This document shows positions 21,333 to 32,202 of a stretch of 64,000 nt of DNA, one piece after another. The position numbers and the translations under genes are program-made. The stretch's first letter is position 1. The number at the start of each line of letters is the position of its first letter. A model generated the notes under the pieces. It did no database searches, was not told where the DNA came from, and was given only the letters and a program-made list of their open reading frames with translations. The DNA is from Mallotus nudiflorus. Taxonomy: Eukaryota > Streptophyta > Magnoliopsida > Malpighiales > Euphorbiaceae. The stretch covers positions 1,552,501 to 1,616,500 of the forward strand of contig CANTUR010000240.1 in assembly GCA_947683625.1 (NCBI GenBank), in the 5' to 3' direction.

Positions 21333-22926
21333 ATACTTAAATAATAGCTTATTTATTATTTTTATGATTAAAATGGATTTTTAATTATTTTTATAATATA
21401 ATTAAGTAATTTAAGTAATTAATTGTACTTTATGCTATTTAACCTTGAGTATTTGAAAAATGGGATTTTTACTAATATTATTTAACTCTATTTAAGATTT
21501 TATTAAATTAATTTGAAAATAAATTATCTTTAATGTTTTTGCTAATTAAATAACTTATATTGAGGTATTTTATCAATTTTTATGGATTTTAAAGATTTTT
21601 AATATTTATTATTAAATTATTGGCTTTTGTGTATTTTGGTTCTTGGTTGGGCGAATAGTGTAGTTTGAGAGCCCAACCTAAGAAGATATACATTTTATGG
21701 ATATTGAAGTGTGTTTTCTTGTAGGATCGACTATACTTTTAGTAAAGAGATGTCCATTTTATAGAGGAGACTTTGTTGAATTTTTTGTAGAATTCTCATA
21801 AAATGTGACATTGGGTCGATCTTGAGTTTTTTATTTTTGGTCGAGTCATGTCCTAGATTGAGTCACTCCTTAGAATTTCTAGAAGTATAAAATTAGGAGT
21901 TCGAGTCTAATATTATTATTTTTTATTTTATTTTCTAAATTTATACGGACACCGAGGCCTACTGGACCAAGCCAATCTATCTCTTTTAGAGGAGCGCACA
22001 ATTGTGAGTTATTATCTTATATATGCTTTGCATGTAGAATACATAATTTTGAGCATCCATATTTTTATAATGTATTTAAATATGATTTATTTTATTAAAT
22101 GATTATGTATATTTTTTGTATATATATGGTATATAATCAGTATATGTTTGGTATATAATTGGTATATTTTTTTTAAAAATCGATGCTATCATGTTTTAAT
22201 TATGCATTTTATTATTTTTAATAATTATAAGATTTATTTGAAGGATAGCAATAGAACATGCTACATAGTGTGCTGCACTAGGACTGTGTACATAATAGTG
22301 TATTAGATTTTTAGGGTTTGATATCATGAAATTATTTGATGTGAGATTTGATTATGGAGATTTATAGTGAGAGAGTGGTGTGATTATGGGAGCTCAGTTG
22401 ACCTAGTGTCTTGAGGCCAATCATAGTGATAGTAAAACTACAGGAGCTTGGTTAACTTAGTTTCTCGGGGTCAGTCTACTATCCAAAAATGGAGAAGGAA
22501 AATAATTTATAATTATGTGAGCCTGTTGGCTAGAGAGATTTAGTGATTGAGGTTGCAAACTATTTAGGGTTTTGCTATGTTCCTTCACTTAAAATAAACT
22601 TTTCTGCATATATTATTATATAAAAGTGGATTTCAGCATCTGTGTGAAATGCATGTTTATATATATATTTATGCTGATGCTTGACTGTATATGACTTTAG
22701 GTTGCATGTATTATATTATAATAATTCACTCAATGAGGTCTGACTCCCCTTAACATTTTTTTCAGGATCTACTACATCAAACCTTCCTCGTAGTACTATT
22801 CGCTGGACTCTTTTCTCCCCAACTAATTTATGTTGATACTGAACTATCATCTTCTTGTTGTATTTTAGTAATAGCTGTAGTAGTAGTGTTATTGTATTAG
22901 TAATGTGTCGTATTATTAAAGACCTT
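21333..22926 (+). repeat. Internal LTR fragment replacing the middle of gag
   Basis: This 1.6-kb stretch is collinear with 28563-30212 of the 3' LTR (starting ATACTTAAATAATAG and ending near AGACCTT) and includes the block that the 5' LTR lacks. It has neither LTR terminus, so it is not a nested solo LTR. Gag text stops on its left and resumes on its right with the central gag sequence missing. Confidence 0.85.
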
Positions 22927-22940
22927 GCTATCCAGAGCCT

Positions 22941-23810
22941 ATGCAAATGAGTTATAGACTTCAGCTGATGGGTATTACCAGAGGTGATAGATCAGCAAAG
23001 GAGTACACTAGAGAGTTCCTTAGACTATGTCGATATGCAGAGGACCTCATGAGAGATCAATACTTTACAATCAGTACGTATGTCACTAGATTGGGTTATG
23101 TGTTTACTGGGATGCCTACTGCAAGCCTTACTCTTAAGTCAGTGATAGAGTTAGCAAAGGAGATAGAGCTCATATTGGTCAAGCAAAGAGTTATGCCTAA
23201 TTATTATCAGTTGGGAGGTGTACAGTCAAGAGGATCATAGAGTACTTAGTACACCACATTTCAGATTGGCTCCAGCAATCGGCAAAGAGGATCCTATCAG
23301 TAGTGTTAGAGACCTCAGCAAAGAGTCCATAGGAGTAGCAGACATGGTCGTGGTGGATTGCGTAGACTTATTAGATTTGATTCTGGTGCTACCAGTAGTA
23401 GCAGTGGTCAAAATTTAGGATATGGTAGCATAAGATCAATAGCCAATGCTTGTTAGATGGGTGGGAGAATCCATTAGGGACTGTGCTACATGCTCTTGGA
23501 GCTTATTTTATATGCGGACAGACGGGGCATTTTGCTAGAGTGTGTCCATATTTTAGCTACTAGCAGTAGTTTCCACAACAATCTATTACTAGTTCAGCTC
23601 CAATTCCTTATCACTTTCCTCCAGCTCAATATTCAAGTACAACACAACTTATTGCCCATTAAAGGCATGGTAGAGGTAGTAGAGGAGGTGTTAGGGGTTT
23701 TGGTTAAGCTTCCACCAGCCAATAGGGAGGTCATGGTCAGGCCAAAGTTTTCACCATCACTCAGCAGGATGCTCAGGCATCCAACGCTATGGTTGTATGT
23801 ATGCTTCTAG
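22941..23810 (+). pseudogene. gag: Gag C-terminal half of the Tekay-like element
   Basis: After the LTR fragment, gag resumes with SAKEYTREFLRLCRYAEDL and ELAKEIELI (residues 15-75 of the piece at 22941-23240), the end of a retrotransposon-gag domain. A Gln/Ser-rich linker follows in shifting frames. The zinc knuckle is at 23501-23550, reading YFICGQTGHFARVC. Its first Cys position is Tyr, a TGT-to-TAT change, so the CCHC finger is incomplete. At least four stops and two frame changes occur. Confidence 0.8.
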
Positions 23811-24394
23811 TCTGTTATTTAGATGCTAGAGTTTTGATTGATCTGGGTGCCACACATTCTTTCGTGTCCCCTATTTTTTCTTTGAAGTCATGTTGGTAAG
23901 CTTTCAGGATGACATTTCCTTTATTTGTTGCCACTCCTCTAAGTGATTCATTAGACATTTATGTGGTTCTTTATGGATGTCCAATGTTAGTGGAAGGCAG
24001 AGAATTGCTAGTGGAATTGGTGTTGTTAGATGTGATGGAGTTTGACGTGATCCTTGGTATGGATTGGTTATCTCAGCACTATGCCATTACAGATTGTCAG
24101 AGTAAAGAGGTGATTTTTAGAATTCCGAATGAAGAAGAGTTTAAGTTTGTGGGTGATAAGAGTTATGCACCTCAAAATCTCATTTCCACTATCACGACTA
24201 AGAAGATGGTAAAAAAAGGTTGTCAAAGATACTTGGCACTAGTTAAGGATACTTCAGTGGAGAAGTTATCTCTCATAAATGTTCCAGTAGCTTGTGAGTT
24301 TCTTGATTTTTTCCTGAGGAGTTTCCAAGTTTACCACCTCACAGAGAGATCGAATTCTATATATATGTGGTCCCAGGCACAACCCCTATTTTGA
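23811..24394 (+). pseudogene. Aspartic protease of the Tekay-like element
   Basis: The active-site text VLIDLGATHSFVS (Asp codon 23840-23842) is followed by a stop near 23897. The remainder sits in the open frame 23909-24394: LLDVMEFDVILGMDWLSQHY, the family's GMDWL motif, then ISTITTKKMVKKGCQRYLA toward RT. D-L-G replaces the more common D-S-G/D-T-G. The downstream frame shifts at about 24390 before RT. Confidence 0.85.
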
Positions 24395-25560
24395 TGCCAC
24401 CTTACAGAGTGGCTCTTATATAGTTAAAGGAATTAAAGGAGAAGTTATAAGATTTGCTGGAAAAGGGTTTCATTAGACCTAATGTTTCTCCTTAGGGTGC
24501 ATCAGTCCTATTTATAAAGAAGAAGGATGGTACACTGAGACTGTGCATTGATTAAAAAGAGCTTAATAAGGTAACAGTGAAGAACAAGTACCCTCTTCTG
24601 AGGATAGATAATTTGTTTGATCAACTTCAATACACAGTTATTTTGTAAGGTTGACTTGAGTTCAAGTTATCATCAGTTGCAGATCAGTGAAGCCAATATT
24701 CCTAAAATAGCATTCCACGCTTGATATGGTCACTAAGAGTTTCTGGTGATGTCCTTTGGGTTGAATAATACACCTGCTCCTTTTATGGACCTAATGAATA
24801 AGGCATTTAGACCATTTGTGGATCAATTAACGGTAGTCATCATTGATGATATAATGGTGTGTTCGAAGAGTATGAAAGAGCATATATATCACTTGAGGAT
24901 AGTACTACATATACTGAGAGAACATCAGCTTTATGCTAAATTCTTGAAGTGTGACTTTTGGTTGGAAAGTGTTACATTCCTTTGACACGTGGTGTCTAAA
25001 GATGGTATTCAAGTTGATCCATAGAATATTGAGGTTGTATCTGAGTGGCCCAAATCGACATTAGTCATAGAGATTTGAAGTGTCCTAGGTTTGGCTGGGT
25101 ATTATAGGAGATTTATGCAGGATTTCTCAAGGATTTCTTATAGGGTTAGATGCTTGTCAGAATAATTTTCAATTACTGAAGGAGAGTTGACCACAGCTCC
25201 AGTTCTAACCTTACCTAATGGAGAAGATAATTTTTTTATGAATTGTGGTGCCTCTAGAGTCAGCCTAGGTTGTGTGTTGATGCAAAATGGTAGGGTGATA
25301 GCTTATGCTTTGAGATAGTTAAAGAAGCATGAACACAATTATCCTACTCCTAACCTATAGATGGCTACAGTAATCTTTGCTCTCAAGATTTAGAGACATT
25401 ATTTGTATTGGGTGACTTATGAGATTTTCACATATCACAAGAGTTTGAAGTACATTTTCCAGCAAAGAGATCTAAACTTAAGGCAAAGGAGATGTTGGAA
25501 ATCTTAAAGGATTATGACTGTGATATTCTTTATCATCCAGGCAAGGCTAATGTGGCAGTA
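24395..25560 (+). pseudogene. Reverse transcriptase and RNase H of the Tekay-like element
   Basis: RT text begins with ELKEKL...LLEKGFIRPNVSP, then FIKKKDGTLRLCID and ELNKVTVKNKYPL, with stops where Gln and Trp are expected (CAG-to-TAG, TGG-to-TAG). After a frameshift near 24645 the palm continues at 24746-24985 with VMSFGLNNTPAPFMDLMN and the catalytic VIIDDIMVCSKS. The thumb (LGLAGYYRRFMQDFSRIS) follows. RNase H (25225-25480) reads FMNCGASRVSLGCVLMQNG; the catalytic Asp of the usual DASG is Gly. It closes with HPGKANVAVDALS in a shifted frame. Confidence 0.9.
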
Positions 25561-27115
25561 GATGCTTTGAGTAAGAAGTCCTCAGGTAGTCTTGCTCACA
25601 TTAATATGGAGAGGGGACCTTTTATCTAAAAGTTTCATGAGTTAGTGGATCAAGGTTTGATAATGAATATTAGTATATCAGGAGGATTATTAGCTCATTT
25701 CATAATCAGATAAGTGTTAAGAGATAGGATTAAGGCAGCTCAGGGCTGAGATCCTATTCTAGCAAAGCTAAAGGAGAATGCTCATGAAGTGAAGTTCATT
25801 GATTTTATATTAGATAGATCGGTGATAGATTATACGTTCATGATATGGATAATTTAAGAGAATATATCCTTGAAGAAGTGCATTCTATAGCTTATACTGT
25901 ACATCTAAGAGTTACTAAGATGTACAACAGCATCAAAGATTTCTACTGTTGGGATGGATTGAAGAAGGACATAGGTAATTATGTTTCTAAGTGCTTGACT
26001 TGTTAGTAGGTGAAAGTTGAGCATCATAAGCCTTTTTGGAAGCTTTAGCCTTTTCCTATTCCTGAGTGGAAATGAGAGAGAGTTACTATGGATTTTATGG
26101 TATGGTTACCTTGTTCAAAGGATGGATACGATTCCATCTGGGTGATTATGGACAGGTTAACCAAATCAACTAATTTCTTACTAGTTAAAGCTACTTATTT
26201 TGTAGCTAAGTTAGGTAAGTTGTATGTTAAGCATATTGTGTGCCTTCATGGAGTGCCTAGTTCTATTATATCTAACAGAGGTTTAGTATTTACCTCCTAA
26301 TTTTTGTAAAAGTTATAGGAAGTAATGGGCACTAGGCTTGATTTTATTACTTTTCTTCACCGTTAGATAGATGGTTAATCTAAGAGGATAATATAGACAC
26401 TTGAGGATATGTTAAAGATGTGTGTATTGGATCTTGGAGGTAGTTGGGATGATCATTTACCACTAGTACAGTTTGCCTATAGTAACAGCTGCCATAGCAA
26501 TATTGAAATGGCACCATATGAAGCTCTGTATAGATAGAAGTGTATATCTCCTCTATGTTGGGTTGAGATTAAAGAGAGAGCATTAATTGAAATTGAATTA
26601 TTTAGGATGTAGCAGAGAAGGTTGTTGTGATCAAAAGGAGATTACAAATTATAGCTACCAGACATAAGAGCTATGTGAATTCAAAGCATAGAGATGTAAA
26701 GTTTCGGATTAGAGACTCTGTGTTTTTGAAGGTGTCTCTGATGAATGGTGTGATGAGGTTTGGCAAAATTGGGAAATTAGCTTCGAGATATATTAGACCA
26801 TTCGAGATTTGGAGAGAGTGGGTATGGTTGTATATCGATTGGCTTTGCCTCTGAATCTGTCTCAAGTGCATCTACTATTCCATATCTCAATGCTAAGAAA
26901 AAATATTTCATACCCTTTGCACGTATTGTGGCTTGAGAGTATGGAAGTGAACGAAGACCTGATGTACAAGGAGGAGCTAGTCATGATAGTGGATTATGAA
27001 GTTTGTCAAGCAGATCCCGATGGTCAAGGTGTTATGAAGGACCAACAACGTGGAGGAGCACACGTGGGAGACTGAGGCTGAGATGCAGGTGGCCTACCCT
27101 TACCTTTTTCCTTAA
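25561..27115 (+). pseudogene. Integrase with GPY/F and chromodomain-like tail, inactive
   Basis: The HHCC region (25870-26005) reads EEVHSIAYTVHLRVTKMYN ... SKCLTC. In the core the first Asp is present (TMDFMVWLP, 26086-26110). The second catalytic Asp is Asn (codon 26274-26276, in IISNRG) and the catalytic Glu is Lys (codon 26382-26384, in SKRI), so two of three DDE residues are lost, both by G-to-A. The GPY/F module lies at 26760-26900 (RYIRPFEI, then LPLNLSQVHLLFHISMLRK after a one-base shift). The tail text VEEHTWETEAEMQVAYPYLF (27048-27108) matches the end of Tekay chromodomains. Confidence 0.9.
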
Positions 27116-27166
27116 TGAATTCTTACTTTTTGTTCTTTTATCTGAAAATTCGAGGATGAATTTTTG

Positions 27167-27180
27167 TATGGGGGGAAGAT
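27167..27180 (+). promoter_or_regulatory. Polypurine tract of the Tekay-like element
   Basis: TATGGGGGGAAGAT lies immediately upstream of the 3' LTR start at 27181, after the typical GAGGATGAATTTTT text of this group. Confidence 0.85.
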
Positions 27181-27453
27181 TGTTATAACCCAATATTTTT
27201 AAAAAATTATTTAATTAATTTTGGGATATGTAGTGTTAATAAATATTTAAAATTTTTATATATTATGATTATTGTGTGTAATTTAATTTTAGTATTGTAT
27301 ATTATTATTTATTTAGCTATTGATATTATTATTGTTATTATTTGTGCATAGCATTAAATTATTTTATTTTAAATATTTTAATATATAGTGGCGGATTTAA
27401 TTTAAAAGTAATTATTTAATTCAAAATTATTATTATTATTATTATTATTATTA

Positions 27454-27527
<74 letters not shown>

Positions 27528-30412
27528 TTAGATATATGTGAGTTGATGTATTTTGTCTTTTCCTAACTAATTAATATAAAAAAAAAATTAGGACATTAAA
27601 TTTTCGGGTTTCCATCTCTCCCTCCTCTATTTTCTTTTTCCTTTCTTTTCTTGTTTTCTTATTATTATTCTTCTTCTTTAGGTTTCTACCAGTGCCACCG
27701 CTAGCCACCATAGAACCACTATCACCTCGCCAGCACCACCTCTCTTCTTCCCTTCCCTTCCGCCGTCATTTGTAGCCTTCTTCTTCCCTATCACTGGAAA
27801 GAAGTAGAAACACAGCAACAATAGTAGCAATGTTGGCATTGATTCCGATGGTGAGAGCTCACGTTTCTGGGCTCAATTGACTCTTCTCAGTCTAAGCAAG
27901 CTCATTCTCAAGTTGTTTCGAATTTGGAACATCTTGTTAATAATTTATGCTCAGGTTTTAGTTTAGGTCAATTTGAGTTTTTTGTTTTTTGTTTAGCTTG
28001 ATTTTCTGTGATTCATGCTTAATTCCTTTAGAAATGTTGTTATATGCGTCTAAAGCTACTCAAATATATTTTTACTTAATTTTTCTAAATTAATTTGAGT
28101 TTTGGTGTTTTAGTTTTACAGCGAGTCACTGTTCTACTGACCCTCATCGGAAAATGTTTATATGTTTAATAAATTGTTTAAATTATTTGGTTTATAGTTT
28201 GTGAAGAAAATTTGGTGAAATTGATTTTAGATTTTTAGTTACAAACATATTTAGTTTATGTGTAAAATTGTATTTTTGAAAAATAAGGTGAATTTTATTA
28301 ACTATATGATTTGTATTGAAAATAATACTAATTAGTATATTTAATATAAAGCTTAAGCTTTAGATTCGAGAAAATAAATTTTTACAAATTTATAGTAATT
28401 TTGGTTAATTTTTGGAAAATATTTAGTATTACGATAATTTTCGGAAAAATTAGTATATTTTATATTTTATTTAAAATTATTGTTAATTAGTTTTGAATAA
28501 TAAACAGTATTAAAATAATTGTTTACGGATTATTTATTATTTTTAGCTAATTATTAAATTATACTTAAATAATAGCTTTTTTATTATTTTTATGATTAAA
28601 ATGGATTTTTAGTTATTTTTATAATATAATTGAGTAATTTAAGTAATTAATTGTACTTTATGCTATTTAACCTTGAGTATTTGAAAAATGGAATTTTTAC
28701 TAATATTATTTAACTCTATTTGAGATTCTATTAAATTAATTTGAAAATAAATTATCTTTAATGTTTTTTTTAATTAAATGAATTGTATTGAGGTATTTTA
28801 TCAATTTTTATCTATTTTAGTGATTTTTAATATTTATTATTAAATTATTGGTTTTTTGTGTATTTTGGTTCTTGGTTGGGAAAATTATGAAGTTCGAAGA
28901 CCCAACCCGAGAAGTTATGCATTTGTGAATATTGAAGTGTGTTTGCTTGTAAGATCGACTCTATTTTTAGTAGAGAAATGTCCATTTTACAAAGGAGACT
29001 TTACCGAATTTTCAGTAGAATTCTCGTAAAACGTGACATCGAGTAGATCCTGAGATTTTAATTTTTGGTCGAGTCGTGTCCTAGATTTAGTCACTCTTTA
29101 GAATTTCTAGAAGTATAAAATTAGGAGTTCAATTCTAATATTATTATTCTTTATTTTATTTTCTATAGTTGCTCTGAAACCAAGGCCTACTGGATCAGGC
29201 CAGTCTATCTCTTTTAGAAGAGCACACAATTGTGAGTTATTATCTTATATATGCATTGCATGTAGAATACATAATTGTGAGCTCCATATTTTTATAATGT
29301 ATTTAAATATGATTTTTTAAAAATGATTATGTATATTTTTTGTATATATTCAGTATATATTTTGTATATTTTGGGCATATATAGATATGGTATATTTTTG
29401 TATATATATGGTATATAATCAGTATATGTTTGGTATATAATTGGTATATTTATTTTAAAATGGATGCTATCATGTTTAAATTTTGCATTTTATTATTTTT
29501 AATAATTATAAGATTTATTTGAATGATAGCAGTAGAACGTGCTACCTAATGGGCTGCACTAGGACTGTGTACGAATCAGTGCATTAGATTTTTAGGATTT
29601 TATATTATGAAATTATTTGATGTGAGATTTGATTAATTGATTATGGAGATTTATAGTGAGAGAGTGGTGTGATTATGGGAGCTCAGTTAACCTAGTATCT
29701 TGGGGCTAATCACACTGACTATGAGACTACAAGAGCTTAGTTTACTTTGTATCTCGAGGCCATTCTATTTTCTAAAAAATGGAAAAGAGAAATAATTTAG
29801 AATTAAGTGAGTCTATTGGCTTGTGAGATTTAGTGATTGAGGTTATGAACTATTTAGGGTTCTGATATGATCCTTCACTTAAAATAAACTTTTTTGCATC
29901 TATTATTATATAAAAGTGGATTACAGCATCTGTGTCAAATGCATGTTTATATATATATTTATACTAATGTTTGACTATATATGACTTTAGGTTGCATGTA
30001 TATATATTATAATAATTCACTCAATGAGGTCTGACTCCCCCTTAACATTTTTTTTAGGATCTACTATATCAAACCTTCCTCGTAGTGCTATTCACTGAAC
30101 TCTTTCCTCCCCGACCGATTTATGTAAATATTGAACTATCATCTTCTTGTATTTTAGTAATCACCACAGTAGTAGTGTTATTATATTAGTAGTGTGTTGT
30201 ATTATTAGAGACCTTATATTTGAATACTGTATGAAGATATTTTATTGTGTTATAATATAAAGATTTTCTTTTATATTATATAAATTTTAAATTATGGCAT
30301 ATTTTTGTATTATATTTGCATTTTTTCATTTTAAGGCTTGCTACAAGTTCTGGATTCAAAAGAATTTCTGTTCCCTAGTGCCGGTCATGACTCCCCAGTT
30401 TGGGTCATGACA
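27181..30412 (+). repeat. 3' LTR of the Tekay-like element
   Basis: The LTR is 3232 bp, starts TGTTATAACCC and ends GGGTCATGACA. It is collinear with the 5' LTR, but carries the extra block at about 29965-30310 and a longer (ATT)n run (27426-27526). Confidence 0.9.
27426..27526. repeat. (ATT)n microsatellite in the 3' LTR
   Basis: About 100 bp of ATT repeats with one GTT interruption, at the position equivalent to 18217-18300. Confidence 0.95.
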
Positions 30413-30835
30413 AAAGGTGCATGGCCACGTGCCAGGCGTGTGATTGTGGGGTCAATGCATGACCGAGCCCCCCCATGTGCAGCCACATGCACTCATGTGT
30501 GATTTTACATGCACTTTGAGACTTTGCACACTCATTTCTTTTATCCTAAAACTCTATTTGAACATAAGACATGCAACGAACGCTCATAAAAGTACATTGA
30601 TAAGGACTACATCTATCTAATGACACCGCATGTGGCCTCACAACTTTCAAAAACTTAGCTCCTCCCAGAAGAAGAAACATAGGGAAGAATCATCGAAAGG
30701 ATACCCTGCTCAAAATCATCAAAATAACATCTACAACACAATAAGTAATGACATCATCATCACTACATCATTACCACATCATCACCAACCAAGACTAAAA
30801 GAGAAAGAAACATTACATTTATCACAATGATCACA

Positions 30836-31268
30836 ACAATCTATTTGCCCGACACTTAAAGAGGTTATAGTGGCGTGATTCTATTTACTGATACCTGAAG
30901 AGGTTATAATGGCACGGTCCTATTTGCTTGACACCTGAAGAGGTTATAATAGCATGGTTCTATTTGCTTGACACCTGAAAAGGTTACAGTGACATGATTC
31001 TATTCGTTTGACACCTAAAGAGGTTATAGTGGCATGATTTCTGTTCACTTTACACCAGAGGAGGTTATAGGGATAGCATCTGTCTATTCGCCTGACATCT
31101 GAAGAGGTTATAGTGGCATGATCCTATTCGCTTGACACATTATATTCACCTAACACCTGAAGAGGTTACAATGGCAGTACTTGTCTTTTCACTAGACACT
31201 TAAAGAGGTTATAGCAATGACATTTATCTATACACTTGATACCTAAAAAGGTTATAGTGGCAGTATCC
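30836..31268. repeat. 40-bp minisatellite, about ten units
   Basis: The phrase GAGGTTATA (or AAGGTTA) recurs at 30861, 30900, 30940, 30980, 31020, 31061, 31104, 31162, 31205 and 31248. The unit is 39-43 bp with one 58-bp interval, built on TTGACACCTGAAGAGGTTAT followed by AGTGGCATGATTCTATTCGC. Units differ by point changes, so the array is not new. No counterpart is seen in the left arm. Confidence 0.9.
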
Positions 31269-31724
31269 TAATGATTGAATTATAATAATACAGCACTCAG
31301 GTAAGCACCTCCCTCTTCAGAAAATGATTTTTTTTGCATCTTTGCATTTGCTTCATGTGTTTTGACACTAGCACTATATGGCTATGCAACACACATGAAG
31401 TAGAAGGCAACTATTATATCTTAAATTTGATTGTCCCCAAAAAGGTCTAATGATGAAACGAACCTCCAAGATGACTAGAGTTTGCTCATTCATAATGCTT
31501 TTAAAGTGTGCAACCTTAGAAAACATAATTGACCCCACTAGTGTTCAAAATCAATCACCAAGCCATTATATTGTGCTCTGACCTTATAAAATACAAATTA
31601 TTAGAACAATGAGAAGCTTATTTTGAGAATTACTTTTTCGGAATACTTAACTTGTTACGCCAGTGTTCATTTCTTGGACTAGGACCTAACTTTGTAAAAA
31701 AAAGTAGAAATTTATTTTAATAAA

Positions 31725-32120
31725 ATGGATTTCAAAAAAACATCTGGAGGACTCCAAAACCTTAGAAGTGGTCCCGAAACTATCCAACACAAGCCAATAA
31801 TTAGTGCGTGCCACTTAGAAATGTGCATAAAGCCATAAACACCCCTAAGTGTCACACGCTAAAATTAAAGCCAAACTAGATAAAACAAACGTCAAAAACA
31901 CATCCAGAAGGCTCCAAAATCTCTAAAAGTTATCCCAGAATAGTCTAAAACAAGCTGAGGATGAGCATGTATCACCCAGAAGTGTGCATAAACACCACTA
32001 GGTTTCACATCCTAAAATTAAGGCAAAATTTGACAAAATGGACTTTGGAAACACATCAGGAAGGCCTAAAAACCAAAGGAACCAACCTTAGAAAAGCCTG
32101 CATAAGCCCTTAATGAAGTG
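31725..32120. repeat. About 155-bp tandem repeat, 2.6 units
   Basis: ACATC..GGAGGACTCCAAAA-type text recurs at about 31741, 31901 and 32054, each time followed by GTGTGCATAA-type text and TAAAATTAA(A/G)GC. The left arm (14560-14660) has only a single unit, so the array expanded in the right arm or was lost from the left. Confidence 0.75.
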
Positions 32121-32202
32121 CATAATGTAAAAAAGTTCACGAGCATATGAGACCACTCACCAAGCATGCAGTCACGTGCACTTCGCATGGCCACACGCTT
32201 TG

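Larger units (their letters stand above)
17970..30412 (+). mobile_element. Tekay-like chromovirus (Ty3/gypsy), decayed, with long LTRs
   Basis: Two direct LTRs (17970-20857 and 27181-30412) start TGTTATA and end TGACA. The element has a PBS for initiator tRNA-Met, a polypurine tract and an internal gag-protease-RT-RNase H-integrase region ending in chromodomain-like text. The flanking pentamers GAAGG (17965-17969) and AAAGG (30413-30417) differ by one transition and are a likely target duplication. Long LTRs with the iMet PBS and a C-terminal chromodomain fit the Tekay/Del group. All coding domains are broken. The two LTRs differ often and by a 344-bp length difference, so the insertion is old. 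Confidence 0.9.
30413..32202 (-). repeat. Repeat X, right arm (inverted), with two tandem arrays
   Basis: There is no gene here. In reverse complement, 31415-32202 follows the left arm at 14448-14845. The part 30413-30530 also resembles 14450-14560 in direct orientation (GCATGGCCAC...TTTTACATGCACTTTGAGA text). It contains the 40-bp and 155-bp arrays listed separately. A short plus-strand ORF at 30630-30830 shows no family features. Confidence 0.6.
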
